From a virus, in the IMG/VR virus record IMGVR_UViG_3300005086_000062, positions 1-20,210 of that record: a DNA stretch of 20,210 nt. One strand, given 5' to 3'. Below, in pieces: positions 14,256 to 20,210 of this stretch. The number at the start of each line of letters is the position of its first letter. Position 1 is the first letter of the stretch. Position numbers and translations under genes: made by a program. The notes beneath the pieces were generated by a model, which made no database searches, was not told where the DNA came from, and worked only from the letters and a program-made list of their open reading frames with translations.

Positions 14256-14669
14256 TTACCCCTTGGCCTTGGTGGTGGACTTGCTGGCCGCCTTGGGCTT
14301 GGCTTCCTGGTCTGCCTTCGCTTTGGCTTCTTCCTCGGCCTTCGCCTTGGCTTCCTGGTCCGCCTTCTCCTGGGCTTCTCGCTCGGCCTGCTCCTGGGCC
14401 TCCTTCTCGGCCTGGGCTTTGGCTTCCTCGTCAGCCTTCGCCTGGGCTTCCTTCTCGGCCTGGGCCTCCGCCTCGGCCTTCGCTTTGGCTTCCGCCTCCG
14501 CTTCTGCCTGGGCGTCGTCCTCGGATGTCTCGCGCACATCGCGGATCACACCCTTGCGGGCCAGGCGGTCGATCTCCTCGGCGTCCTGCTCGACGTCCAG
14601 CTCCACCTCGGCGGGCGGCTTGTGCGTCTTGCCGTTGCGGCGCAGCGGCTCGGTCACTGGAAATTTCAT
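14256..14669 (-). CDS. DUF7210-like small protein with Ala/Glu/Lys repeat tail
   Basis: This 137-aa protein starts at the ATG at 14669, preceded by GAGG. A GTG at 14675 is possible. The first 50 residues (MKFPVTEPLRRNGKTHKPPA ... IDRLARKGVIRDV) fit a small phage domain found next to capsid genes. Residues about 55-135 are an extended helix of eight-residue repeats of the form EAxxxAxx (EAQAKADE, EAKAQAEK, EAQEQAER, EAQEKADQ, EAKAKAEE, EAKAKADQ). These are 24-bp DNA repeats and resemble TolA-type coiled repeats. The function is unknown. The Arg-rich frame antisense or offset to it is a shadow. Confidence 0.82.
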   Translation of the reverse strand: MKFPVTEPLRRNGKTHKPPAEVELDVEQDAEEIDRLARKGVIRDVRETSEDDAQAEAEAEAKAKAEAEAQAEKEAQAKADEEAKAQAEKEAQEQAEREAQEKADQEAKAKAEEEAKAKADQEAKPKAASKSTTKAKG

Positions 14670-14688
14670 GCTCACCTCGTCATGGTTG

Positions 14689-14708
14689 CGGCCCGCCGGA
14701 GCGGGCCG
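14689..14708 (-). promoter_or_regulatory. GC hairpin with UCCG loop after the major capsid gene
   Basis: This is a perfect 8-bp stem with a UNCG-type tetraloop on the sense RNA, between the capsid stop (14717) and the next gene. It has no T-run, so it is more likely an mRNA-stabilising or attenuating hairpin than an intrinsic terminator. Seventeen bases of it recur in the DGR spacer. Confidence 0.55.
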
Positions 14709-14716
14709 TCAGTGGA

Positions 14717-15652
14717 TTACAGCGCGGCCACGTCCTGGATCAGGAAGCCGGACTCGATACCGGAGAGCACCGGGGAGCGCTCGTAGGTCACCGGATAGAT
14801 CCAGCTCTTGGCGTTGCGCTCGTTGTAGGGCTCCTCGACGATCGGGTGGCCTTCCAGGGTGTAGGTGTACCCGAAGGACGGCTCCGCCCGGGAACTCACC
14901 TGCTCGGGCACGTAGGCCAGCACGGCCGCATTGCCCCAGGCGTCCACCATCTGGTCGCTGCCTTCGTTCATGTACACCGCCTCGCCGATCACGATGCGGC
15001 GCAGGTTAAACAGCCGGGCCAGCATCTCCACGGTGATGGAATCGCTGGAGGTGTACTTGAACCGCTCCAGGATCTTCGGGTGCTCGCACAGGGCATTGAA
15101 GCCGGCCGCCGGGATCTCCAGCGTGTTGGGCCGGATGCCGATGATCGAGCGCACCGCCTCGCGGTACTCGCGGATCTGCTTGGCCGGGTCGGAGTTGGGA
15201 TCGGTCCACTGGTCGGTACCGGCCAGGGTGATCTTGTTGTTGACGCTGTAGTTCGCCGGGTTGGTGGCGATCTCGGCCTGCTCGATCTCCAGCGAGAGCG
15301 ACATGATGTTCATGGTCTCGTTGGTCGCCTGGGTGCCCAGGTCGATGCCCGGCACCTGGTTGGCGTCCTGCATGTGCTCCCAGGGCACCTGGCCCTCCAG
15401 GGCGTCCTGCACCAGGGCAAAGGGCTTGCCCTCGTAGCCGAACTGCACGCGCTTGGTGTTGGAGCCAGGCGCACGGCGGGTCTTGTAGCGCTTGAAGCTA
15501 TCGCGGCCGAACTCGATGATCTGCCCGCCGCGCTGCTTGACCGGCACACGGGGGAACAGGGCGAAGCCCACGCGCTCGGGGTGGCGATACCCCTGGGCGA
15601 CGTTGGAGAGGATCGGATCAATGACCCGGACCTGCTGGTTATTCATAGGCAT
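14717..15652 (-). CDS. Major capsid protein (Mu gpT position)
   Basis: This 311-aa HK97-fold-type coat protein is in the gpT position. It opens with NNQQVRVIDPILSNVAQGYR and HPERVGFALFPRVPVKQRGG, a style shared by coat proteins of this Mu-like group. It then has GIRPNTLEIPAAGFNALCEH and AWGNAAVLAYVPEQ. The first ATG at 15652 follows AAGGAG, and a second ATG is two codons on. No N-terminal delta domain is seen, which fits a separate scaffold. Confidence 0.92.
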   Translation of the reverse strand: MPMNNQQVRVIDPILSNVAQGYRHPERVGFALFPRVPVKQRGGQIIEFGRDSFKRYKTRRAPGSNTKRVQFGYEGKPFALVQDALEGQVPWEHMQDANQVPGIDLGTQATNETMNIMSLSLEIEQAEIATNPANYSVNNKITLAGTDQWTDPNSDPAKQIREYREAVRSIIGIRPNTLEIPAAGFNALCEHPKILERFKYTSSDSITVEMLARLFNLRRIVIGEAVYMNEGSDQMVDAWGNAAVLAYVPEQVSSRAEPSFGYTYTLEGHPIVEEPYNERNAKSWIYPVTYERSPVLSGIESGFLIQDVAAL

Positions 15653-15688
15653 GGTTTAACGTCTCCTTAACTCGGGTTTATGCGCCGC

Positions 15689-16033
15689 TTACTGGACCAG
15701 CAGCACTTCGATGAACTCACCGGCGCCACCCGCCGAATCCAGGGCCTTGGCGGCCACCACCTCGCCACCCACGCCGGGGTTGGTGATGGCCAGGCCGACG
15801 GCGTCGGACACCACCTCGTCGCCCACGGCGATCGCGCCGGCGGTCTCCACCACGGTGGTGCCCAACACGTCCACGCCCAGGTCCTGGCCGTCGGTGGCGT
15901 CGAAGGTGGCAACACCCAGGGTCTGGCCGCCGGAGGCGGACACCTGGGCGCCGTCGAAGCCCACGAAGCGGTGGGCGCTGACCGCGCCGATCGCGGAGAC
16001 GGTCAGGGTCAAAACAGGGATCTTCTGGCTCAT
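15689..16033 (-). CDS. Capsid decoration/cement-like protein (DUF2190-like)
   Basis: This 114-aa Gly/Ala/Val-rich beta protein (LTLTVSAIGAVSAHRFVGFD, AIAVGDEVVSDAVGLAI, VVAAKALDSAGGAGEFIEV) lies between protease/scaffold and coat protein. This is the place and style of DUF2190 or related capsid cement proteins. The ATG at 16033 overlaps the protease stop (ATGA). The family assignment is less certain than for the neighbours. Confidence 0.78.
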   Translation of the reverse strand: MSQKIPVLTLTVSAIGAVSAHRFVGFDGAQVSASGGQTLGVATFDATDGQDLGVDVLGTTVVETAGAIAVGDEVVSDAVGLAITNPGVGGEVVAAKALDSAGGAGEFIEVLLVQ

Positions 16034-16518
16034 GCGGCACCTCCTCGCTGGACGGCGCGCACGGCCGTCACGTAGTCACACTCGTTACGCTCCTGGTACG
16101 CCAGTGCCTGGCGGTGCAGGCGCACCTTGTCCGGGTCGGCCTGGTAGCCTTCCGGGGTCTCGAAGCTGTCGGCGGCGGCATCGTCGCCACCGGCGCCGGC
16201 ACGCTCGCTGTAGTCCACGGCCTGGGGCAGCTCCTTCAGGAACTCCTCCAGGAAGGCGCGGCCGGTGGTCTTCACCTTGCTGTCGCCCTCGCCGAACTCC
16301 AGCGCGCCCTCGGCGTCCTGGTTGGCCATGAACGCCACCAGGCCGTCGCGGTGCTTGGGCAGCACGCGGCCCTCGGTCACCAGCTGGTCGACCATCTTGG
16401 CGCTGGCCTCGGCCTGCTGTTGGCGGGTGCGCTCGGCGAACGCCGCCTCCTGCTCCTTGATGCGGCTCTCCCGCGCCTCGATTTCCTGGCGCTGGCGCTC
16501 CAGTTCTTGTTTGTCCAC
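16030..16518 (-). CDS. Internal in-frame scaffold product (Z-like)
   Basis: An AGGAGGTGA sequence at 16532-16524 precedes an in-frame GTG at 16518 by five bases, inside the protease gene at codon 211. The product would be 162 aa and starts with a charged coiled-coil (DKQELERQRQEIEARESRIK). Mu gene Z is likewise an in-frame internal start of gene I, coding for the scaffold. The Shine-Dalgarno and coiled-coil are seen; expression is inferred. Confidence 0.7.
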   Translation of the reverse strand: MDKQELERQRQEIEARESRIKEQEAAFAERTRQQQAEASAKMVDQLVTEGRVLPKHRDGLVAFMANQDAEGALEFGEGDSKVKTTGRAFLEEFLKELPQAVDYSERAGAGGDDAAADSFETPEGYQADPDKVRLHRQALAYQERNECDYVTAVRAVQRGGAA

Positions 16519-17148
16519 GTCGGTCACCTCCTGGGTGGTCTTGGGTTGCGGTTTGGCGGGCGCGGCGGCCTCGCTGTAGGCGGGCGAATCCGGCACCTCC
16601 AGGTGCTCGATCTCCCAGTCGGGCAGCACCTGGTCGGCGGCCTCGCGGCCCTTCTCGCCGATCAGGTGCTCGCGCAGGCTGCGGAACAGACGCTGCACCA
16701 CCCCCGCGCGCACCTCGCCGAACTCCAGCTCCACCACGTCGGTGTCACCGTCGGCGAACTCGATCTGCTTCAGGCCCTTGATGGCTGGCGGCTGGGCACC
16801 CAGAAAGCCCACGTGGCGCAGGTAGTACACGCCGGGCTTGGGGTTGGCGGGGGAATCGGGGCGGTAGAAGCTCGCGGACACCTTCTTGAAGCGTCCGGCC
16901 TCCACCAGCTCGGCGAACTGCGGCTCCACCTGGTCGGGCTCGGCCTCCAGGCTCTCGCCGTAGTTCAGCGATTTGACCCAGCCATAGGCGGGGTGGTCAT
17001 GGCTGGGGTGGCCCACGACGATGGGCGCTTCATGGAGCGCCGGGTCGTAAGCCTGGGCGGATGCGCGCAGCTCCGCCTCGGTAAAACCGATGGTCTCGCC
17101 GGACATCGCGGTGTGCTTGCCCGGCCGGAAAATTTCGATGCGCTGCAT
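16030..17148 (-). CDS. Prohead protease/scaffold (Mu gpI-like)
   Basis: This 372-aa protein matches Mu-like prophage I proteins. The N-terminal protease half shows FRPGKHTAMSGETIGFTEAE, IVVGHPSHDHPAYGWVKSLN and KVSASFYRPDSP (the conserved SASFY segment). It is followed by GVYYLRHVGFLGAQPPAIKG and a low-complexity linker. The C-terminal third is a coiled-coil scaffold with its own internal start (see 16030-16518). The ATG at 17148 has GGGAGG upstream. The protease matures the prohead and degrades the scaffold. Confidence 0.93.
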   Translation of the reverse strand: MQRIEIFRPGKHTAMSGETIGFTEAELRASAQAYDPALHEAPIVVGHPSHDHPAYGWVKSLNYGESLEAEPDQVEPQFAELVEAGRFKKVSASFYRPDSPANPKPGVYYLRHVGFLGAQPPAIKGLKQIEFADGDTDVVELEFGEVRAGVVQRLFRSLREHLIGEKGREAADQVLPDWEIEHLEVPDSPAYSEAAAPAKPQPKTTQEVTDVDKQELERQRQEIEARESRIKEQEAAFAERTRQQQAEASAKMVDQLVTEGRVLPKHRDGLVAFMANQDAEGALEFGEGDSKVKTTGRAFLEEFLKELPQAVDYSERAGAGGDDAAADSFETPEGYQADPDKVRLHRQALAYQERNECDYVTAVRAVQRGGAA

Positions 17149-17412
17149 AGCGGCCTCCCGTGTTCGTGGAGGCCAGTATCAGCAGGATCGCCGGAGGCAA
17201 TAAGGTGTAGGACTTCAGCAGGCAGGAAGGGGTGGCAGGGTGCCGGAAAAGTGGCGCGGACGCGCGCGAACCATGTAATCACCAGGCGGGGCCGCTGGCA
17301 AGTTGTTTAAGACCCGTTTAACGGCTCGCACAGCGGTTTAAAAACTTTTGGGCGGGCCTACGTTGCGCCCAGCCCTTAGAACGGCTCTGAGGGGCCTTAT
17401 AGGGCGTTTCCG
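17149..17412 (-). promoter_or_regulatory. 264-bp gap upstream of protease gene: candidate late promoter (P_I-like) region
   Basis: This is the largest non-coding gap in the head module, and it coincides with Mu's late promoter P_I. On the minus strand there is TATAAG at 17401-17396 right after the G stop, a weak stem (17350-17354/17366-17370) followed by AAAAGTTTTT, and three TTAAAC elements (plus-strand GTTTAA at 17305, 17316 and 17336). I cannot point to a convincing -35/-10 pair, as expected if an activator such as Mu C is needed. Confidence 0.5.
17345..17371 (-). terminator. Weak intrinsic-terminator-like hairpin after the G-like gene
   Basis: On the minus strand a six-pair stem (TGGGCG/CGCCCA) with an 11-nt loop is followed by AAAGTTTTT. 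The stem is short and the T-run interrupted, so this is only a candidate for ending the upstream head transcript before the P_I-like region. Confidence 0.35.
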
Positions 17413-17925
17413 TTACCGGGCCGTTTCGGGCAGCGTGTGCCGGGTCAGGATGGCGTCGATCGCGCGGCGGTCATCGTCGGACAGACCCAGGTACGGCCGC
17501 GCCGGAATCTCCACCTGCTTGACCATGGCGAAGGCCCCGCCGGCCCGGCCGATCGCCAGCGCCGGCGCACGCTTGGCCCGAATGATACCGCCCAGCTGGT
17601 GGATGGCGCCATAGATCTTGTTGGTGCCCTGCTCCAGGGAGTGGCTGCCCGCCTGGTAGTGGATGGAGCCGCGCAGGCCGCTGCCGCCGCTCTCGGTCAG
17701 GATCTGGTCGTTGCGCTTGTTGGCCTTGGTGAACTCCGACAGCGGCTCCCAGGGGTTGCCCTCGGGGTCGGTTTCGGTGCGGAAGCGCTCCTCCACGGAG
17801 CCCTGCAGGTGCTCGCCAATCTCCAGCAACGCCGGGCGCAGGCTGCCCATGTTGCGAATGATCTGGTCCAGCACGTCGCTGGTCACCTGGTCGCGGATCT
17901 CCGCCTTCAGCTCGATGCCCGCCAT
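17413..17925 (-). CDS. Virion morphogenesis protein (Mu gpG-like)
   Basis: This 170-aa protein is of the gpG virion morphogenesis/tail completion family. Features are LLEIGEHLQGSVEERFRTET, DPEGNPWEPLSEFT, GGSGLRGSIHYQAGSHSLEQ, YGAIHQLGG and a C-terminal PARPYLGLSDDDRRAIDAIL. The ATG at 17925 follows GGAGG and starts just after the TAA of the F-like gene. The frame stays open further upstream over the F gene, but that is an overlap artefact. Confidence 0.92.
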   Translation of the reverse strand: MAGIELKAEIRDQVTSDVLDQIIRNMGSLRPALLEIGEHLQGSVEERFRTETDPEGNPWEPLSEFTKANKRNDQILTESGGSGLRGSIHYQAGSHSLEQGTNKIYGAIHQLGGIIRAKRAPALAIGRAGGAFAMVKQVEIPARPYLGLSDDDRRAIDAILTRHTLPETAR

Positions 17926-17927
17926 GG

Positions 17928-18716
17928 TTACAGGTCCTCCGGGTCTTCGCGCAGCCGCGCGCGGATCTCGGCCATCATCGCCGTGGCCAGGGCGTCGGGC
18001 AGCTTGTCGCGCTTGCGCTCCACGCTCTGGCGGGTGCGCTCGGCCACACTGCGCCCGGGCGGGTAGTTGAAGCCGGGGTCCACACCGGCCGGCACGTCCT
18101 CCTGGCGGGCGCCGGTCGGGTCCTGCCAGGGCTCCCGCTGGACGGTCGGGGCATTGTCCGGGCCATCCTTGCCCAGGCGTTCCAGGTCGTCGCGGCTCAC
18201 CGCCACCACCTTGCAGCTGCAGCCCCAGCCGTTGGGCGGGTAGTGCTCGTTCCACCAGGGGTCGTCGGCACGCAGCACCAGGCCGTCCCACGCCAGGTGT
18301 TCGGGGCGCGGGTCGGCACTGCCGCCGTGCAGGTAGCGCCAGTACGGGCGCACCCGCAGCAGGTCGGGGTCGGTCAGCTGGGCGTGGCGGCCGGCGGCGT
18401 AGGCGGTGCGCAGGTTGGTCTCATAGATCACCCGCGTGCGCCAGCCGCGCCCGCCCCGGTATTCCCAGCCGGTGCGCTCCACGGTCTCGTCGAAGCGCTC
18501 GCGGAACTGCGCCAGGGTGGTGCCCTGGCTGATCGCCTCGTCCACGGCCGCCCGCAGGTCGTTCAGCAGATCCGCCTTGGCCGCACCGGCCACCATGAAG
18601 GCGCTGTCGTGGGCCTGCTTCCACACGTCCGTCCAGCGGGTGGTGGGCAGGTTCACCTTGTTGCGAAAAAAGGCGATCGCCTCCTCGAACGGCAGATCCT
18701 TGTACTCGACGGCCAT
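17928..18716 (-). CDS. Minor head protein (Mu gpF / SPP1 gp7-like)
   Basis: This 262-aa protein of the Mu F/SPP1 gp7 family is a minor head protein linked to the portal. The N-terminus (LPFEEAIAFFRNKVNLPTTR), a central RTRVIYETNLRTAYAAGR and the C-terminal YPPNGWGCSCKVV (the PPNGWGCxC signature) are all present. The ATG at 18716 shares a base with the portal stop (TAATG). Confidence 0.95.
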   Translation of the reverse strand: MAVEYKDLPFEEAIAFFRNKVNLPTTRWTDVWKQAHDSAFMVAGAAKADLLNDLRAAVDEAISQGTTLAQFRERFDETVERTGWEYRGGRGWRTRVIYETNLRTAYAAGRHAQLTDPDLLRVRPYWRYLHGGSADPRPEHLAWDGLVLRADDPWWNEHYPPNGWGCSCKVVAVSRDDLERLGKDGPDNAPTVQREPWQDPTGARQEDVPAGVDPGFNYPPGRSVAERTRQSVERKRDKLPDALATAMMAEIRARLREDPEDL

Positions 18717-20164
18717 TACTCGCCCTCGCTCACATCGGCCCGGCCGGACAGCTCAGCGGTGGCGATGGCCTTCTGCATCACCTTGGCCAGCTGCTCGCTG
18801 GGCATGTCCTCGTACAGATCCAGCAGCCCGTCGCGCAGCTCCTCCATAGTCGCCGCGCTCTCCACCAGGCGGCGCACCGGCTCCATCATCTCGGCCCAGG
18901 CCGGCTCCGCCTCACGCTCCAGGCGGTCGGCCATGCGGTCGCCCCGGCGCTTGGCGCTGGCGTCGTCGCGCTCGGCAAAGCCCAGCGACGGCGGCGGCGG
19001 CGGGCGGTTGTCCACTTCCCAGCCCTCGCCGTAGTGGTCCTCCACGTACTTCAGGGTCGGGCGGTAGCCCAGGCGGGCCACGCGCTCGTCGCGCTCGGCC
19101 AGCTTGTTCAGATCCTCCGGCTGCTCCATCTTGCGCCACACGCGCGGGACCTTGGCGCCGGGGTAGTTCCACTCGGTCAGCCAGCGGGCCACGCTCTGGT
19201 TGAAGCTCTCGCACACCACGTCGGCGTCGGCCTTCACGATGTCGTCGCGCACGTCGCCCGCCATGTCCTCGCCACCCAGGCGGCCGGGTGCGCTCTCGCT
19301 GGAGCCGGTATGGCCCAGGATCACCTTGGCGATGGCCCGATCCATCCGGTCATACAGCGAGGTGTAATCGCCGGTACCGGAGCGCGCGGCCTCGATCAGC
19401 TCGATCTGCATGCCCTCCGGCACGATCACGCCGGAGTCGCTGTGCACCGCCTGCAGGGCCTGCAGCAGGCGCTGCTTCTGGCTCTCGGTGCTCGACTGCG
19501 GAAAGGTGCCCTTGGCGGTGGGCTGGCCGAACTTGTCCAGGAACACCAGCCACAGGCGCAGGCCGTTGCGCTTGAAGAACACCGGCCAGTACAGCCAGTG
19601 CCCCAGGCCCTGGCCGTAGGGCTCGTCGTCGTGGTCCGCGCCGGTGCTGAAGGTCCAGAACTTGCGATCGGGCAGCAGCTCGCCGCTGGGGTCGCTGGAG
19701 GTCAGCAGGCGCAGGCGGCCGGCCCCGTCGAAACGGAAGCGGCGACGGTTGCGCACCTTGAGCGCATCCAGGGTCACGTGGCGGCCGTCGCGCCCCCACA
19801 GGCACTCGGCCACGGCGTAGCCGTAGAAGATCCCGTACAGCATGCTGTTGGTGGCGCGGTCGAAGCGGATGGCCTGCAGCTGCTCGCGCAGGAAGTCGGC
19901 GGCGGCCTTGTCCTGGCGGCGCTGGCCGCCGGGGATCACCTCCCACTCGGCGGACGTGACCGCCAGTTGGCGTTGCTGCCAGGTGGCCTTAACCTGGTCA
20001 TCGCGCAGCAGCTCCTGGTAGAGCCGCAGGTCGCCGCCGCCCCGGCCGGCCAGCACGCTGTCCGTGGGCTGCAGCAGCTGCAGCGGGGAGACGTACCCCC
20101 GGGTGATGTCGCGGCCATCCAGCGTGGTGGCCACCTCTTGCAATTCAGGCTTGTCGGTCGCCAT
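18716..20164 (-). CDS. Portal protein (Mu gp29-like, DUF935)
   Basis: This 482-aa portal protein forms the ring through which DNA enters the head. The N-terminus has DITRGYVSPLQLLQPTDSVL, then QLAVTSAEWEVIPGGQ, DFLREQLQAIRFD, GYAVAECLWG and KFGQPTAKGTF, in the order of the DUF935 family. The ATG at 20164 directly follows the TAA of the preceding gene. The length is typical. Confidence 0.95.
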   Translation of the reverse strand: MATDKPELQEVATTLDGRDITRGYVSPLQLLQPTDSVLAGRGGGDLRLYQELLRDDQVKATWQQRQLAVTSAEWEVIPGGQRRQDKAAADFLREQLQAIRFDRATNSMLYGIFYGYAVAECLWGRDGRHVTLDALKVRNRRRFRFDGAGRLRLLTSSDPSGELLPDRKFWTFSTGADHDDEPYGQGLGHWLYWPVFFKRNGLRLWLVFLDKFGQPTAKGTFPQSSTESQKQRLLQALQAVHSDSGVIVPEGMQIELIEAARSGTGDYTSLYDRMDRAIAKVILGHTGSSESAPGRLGGEDMAGDVRDDIVKADADVVCESFNQSVARWLTEWNYPGAKVPRVWRKMEQPEDLNKLAERDERVARLGYRPTLKYVEDHYGEGWEVDNRPPPPPSLGFAERDDASAKRRGDRMADRLEREAEPAWAEMMEPVRRLVESAATMEELRDGLLDLYEDMPSEQLAKVMQKAIATAELSGRADVSEGE

Positions 20165-20209
20165 TTAGAAACCCCCTGTGTCCGTGCCACCGCCGACGGC
20201 GCCCCAACC
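20165..20209 (-). CDS. C-terminal end of upstream gene, probably large terminase (partial)
   Basis: Only the last 14 codons are in the window: GWGAVGGGTDTGGF, then TAA directly before the portal ATG. In Mu-like genomes the gene before the portal is the large terminase (gp28). The identity is from position alone. Confidence 0.5.
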   Translation of the reverse strand, partial: GWGAVGGGTDTGGF

Positions 20210-20210
20210 T

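Noticed and set aside
10914-14786. Very long plus-strand open frame (about 1290 codons)
   Set aside because: It lies antisense to at least seven well-recognised Mu-like genes. High GC makes long antisense frames common, and its translation is His/Gly/Arg-rich with no family resemblance.
17926-18291. Upstream extension of the gpG-like frame
   Set aside because: It overlaps the F-like gene in a different frame. The ATG at 17925 has a good Shine-Dalgarno and starts the family-like sequence.

Overview
The window is the late (virion) half of a Mu-like transposable prophage or phage genome, and it ends in a complete diversity-generating retroelement (DGR). All phage genes but one lie on the minus strand, so the genome reads from base 20210 down to base 1. 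The DNA is GC-rich, and most joins are stop/start overlaps (TAATG, TGATG, ATGA), as in one long polycistronic operon. GC content and protein style suggest a high-GC proteobacterial host, perhaps gammaproteobacterial. The sequence does not identify the species.

Head module (about 20210-13073): the last codons of a probable large terminase, a Mu gp29-like portal, an F-like minor head protein and a G-like morphogenesis protein. A 264-bp gap follows, at the place where Mu has its late promoter P_I. Next come an I-like protease with an internal scaffold start (Z-like), a small decoration-like protein, the major capsid protein, a short protein with Ala/Glu/Lys repeats, and gp36-, gp37- and gp38-like connector/adaptor proteins.

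Tail module (13073-3468): sheath, tube, tail assembly chaperone with a programmed -1 frameshift (T TTT TTG), tape measure, gpN-like protein, gpP-like hub, gp45-like spike, gp46, gp47 (baseplate J) and gp48. A single plus-strand gene for a small two-helix membrane protein (8542-8748) interrupts this operon. It looks like a moron.

Tropism module (3465-48): a short tail-fibre-like protein, an unrecognised 116-aa protein, and a 356-aa protein with an FGE/C-type-lectin-like C-terminus. This last gene carries a 128-bp variable repeat (VR). It is followed by avd, a 128-bp template repeat (TR), a 171-bp spacer with three hairpins, and a DGR reverse transcriptase. TR and VR differ at 13 positions, and every one is an adenine of the TR on the sense strand. 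This is the signature of DGR mutagenic retrohoming. In phage Mu the same place, after gp48, holds the tail-fibre genes of the invertible G segment. Here a retroelement appears to do the job of changing receptor specificity.
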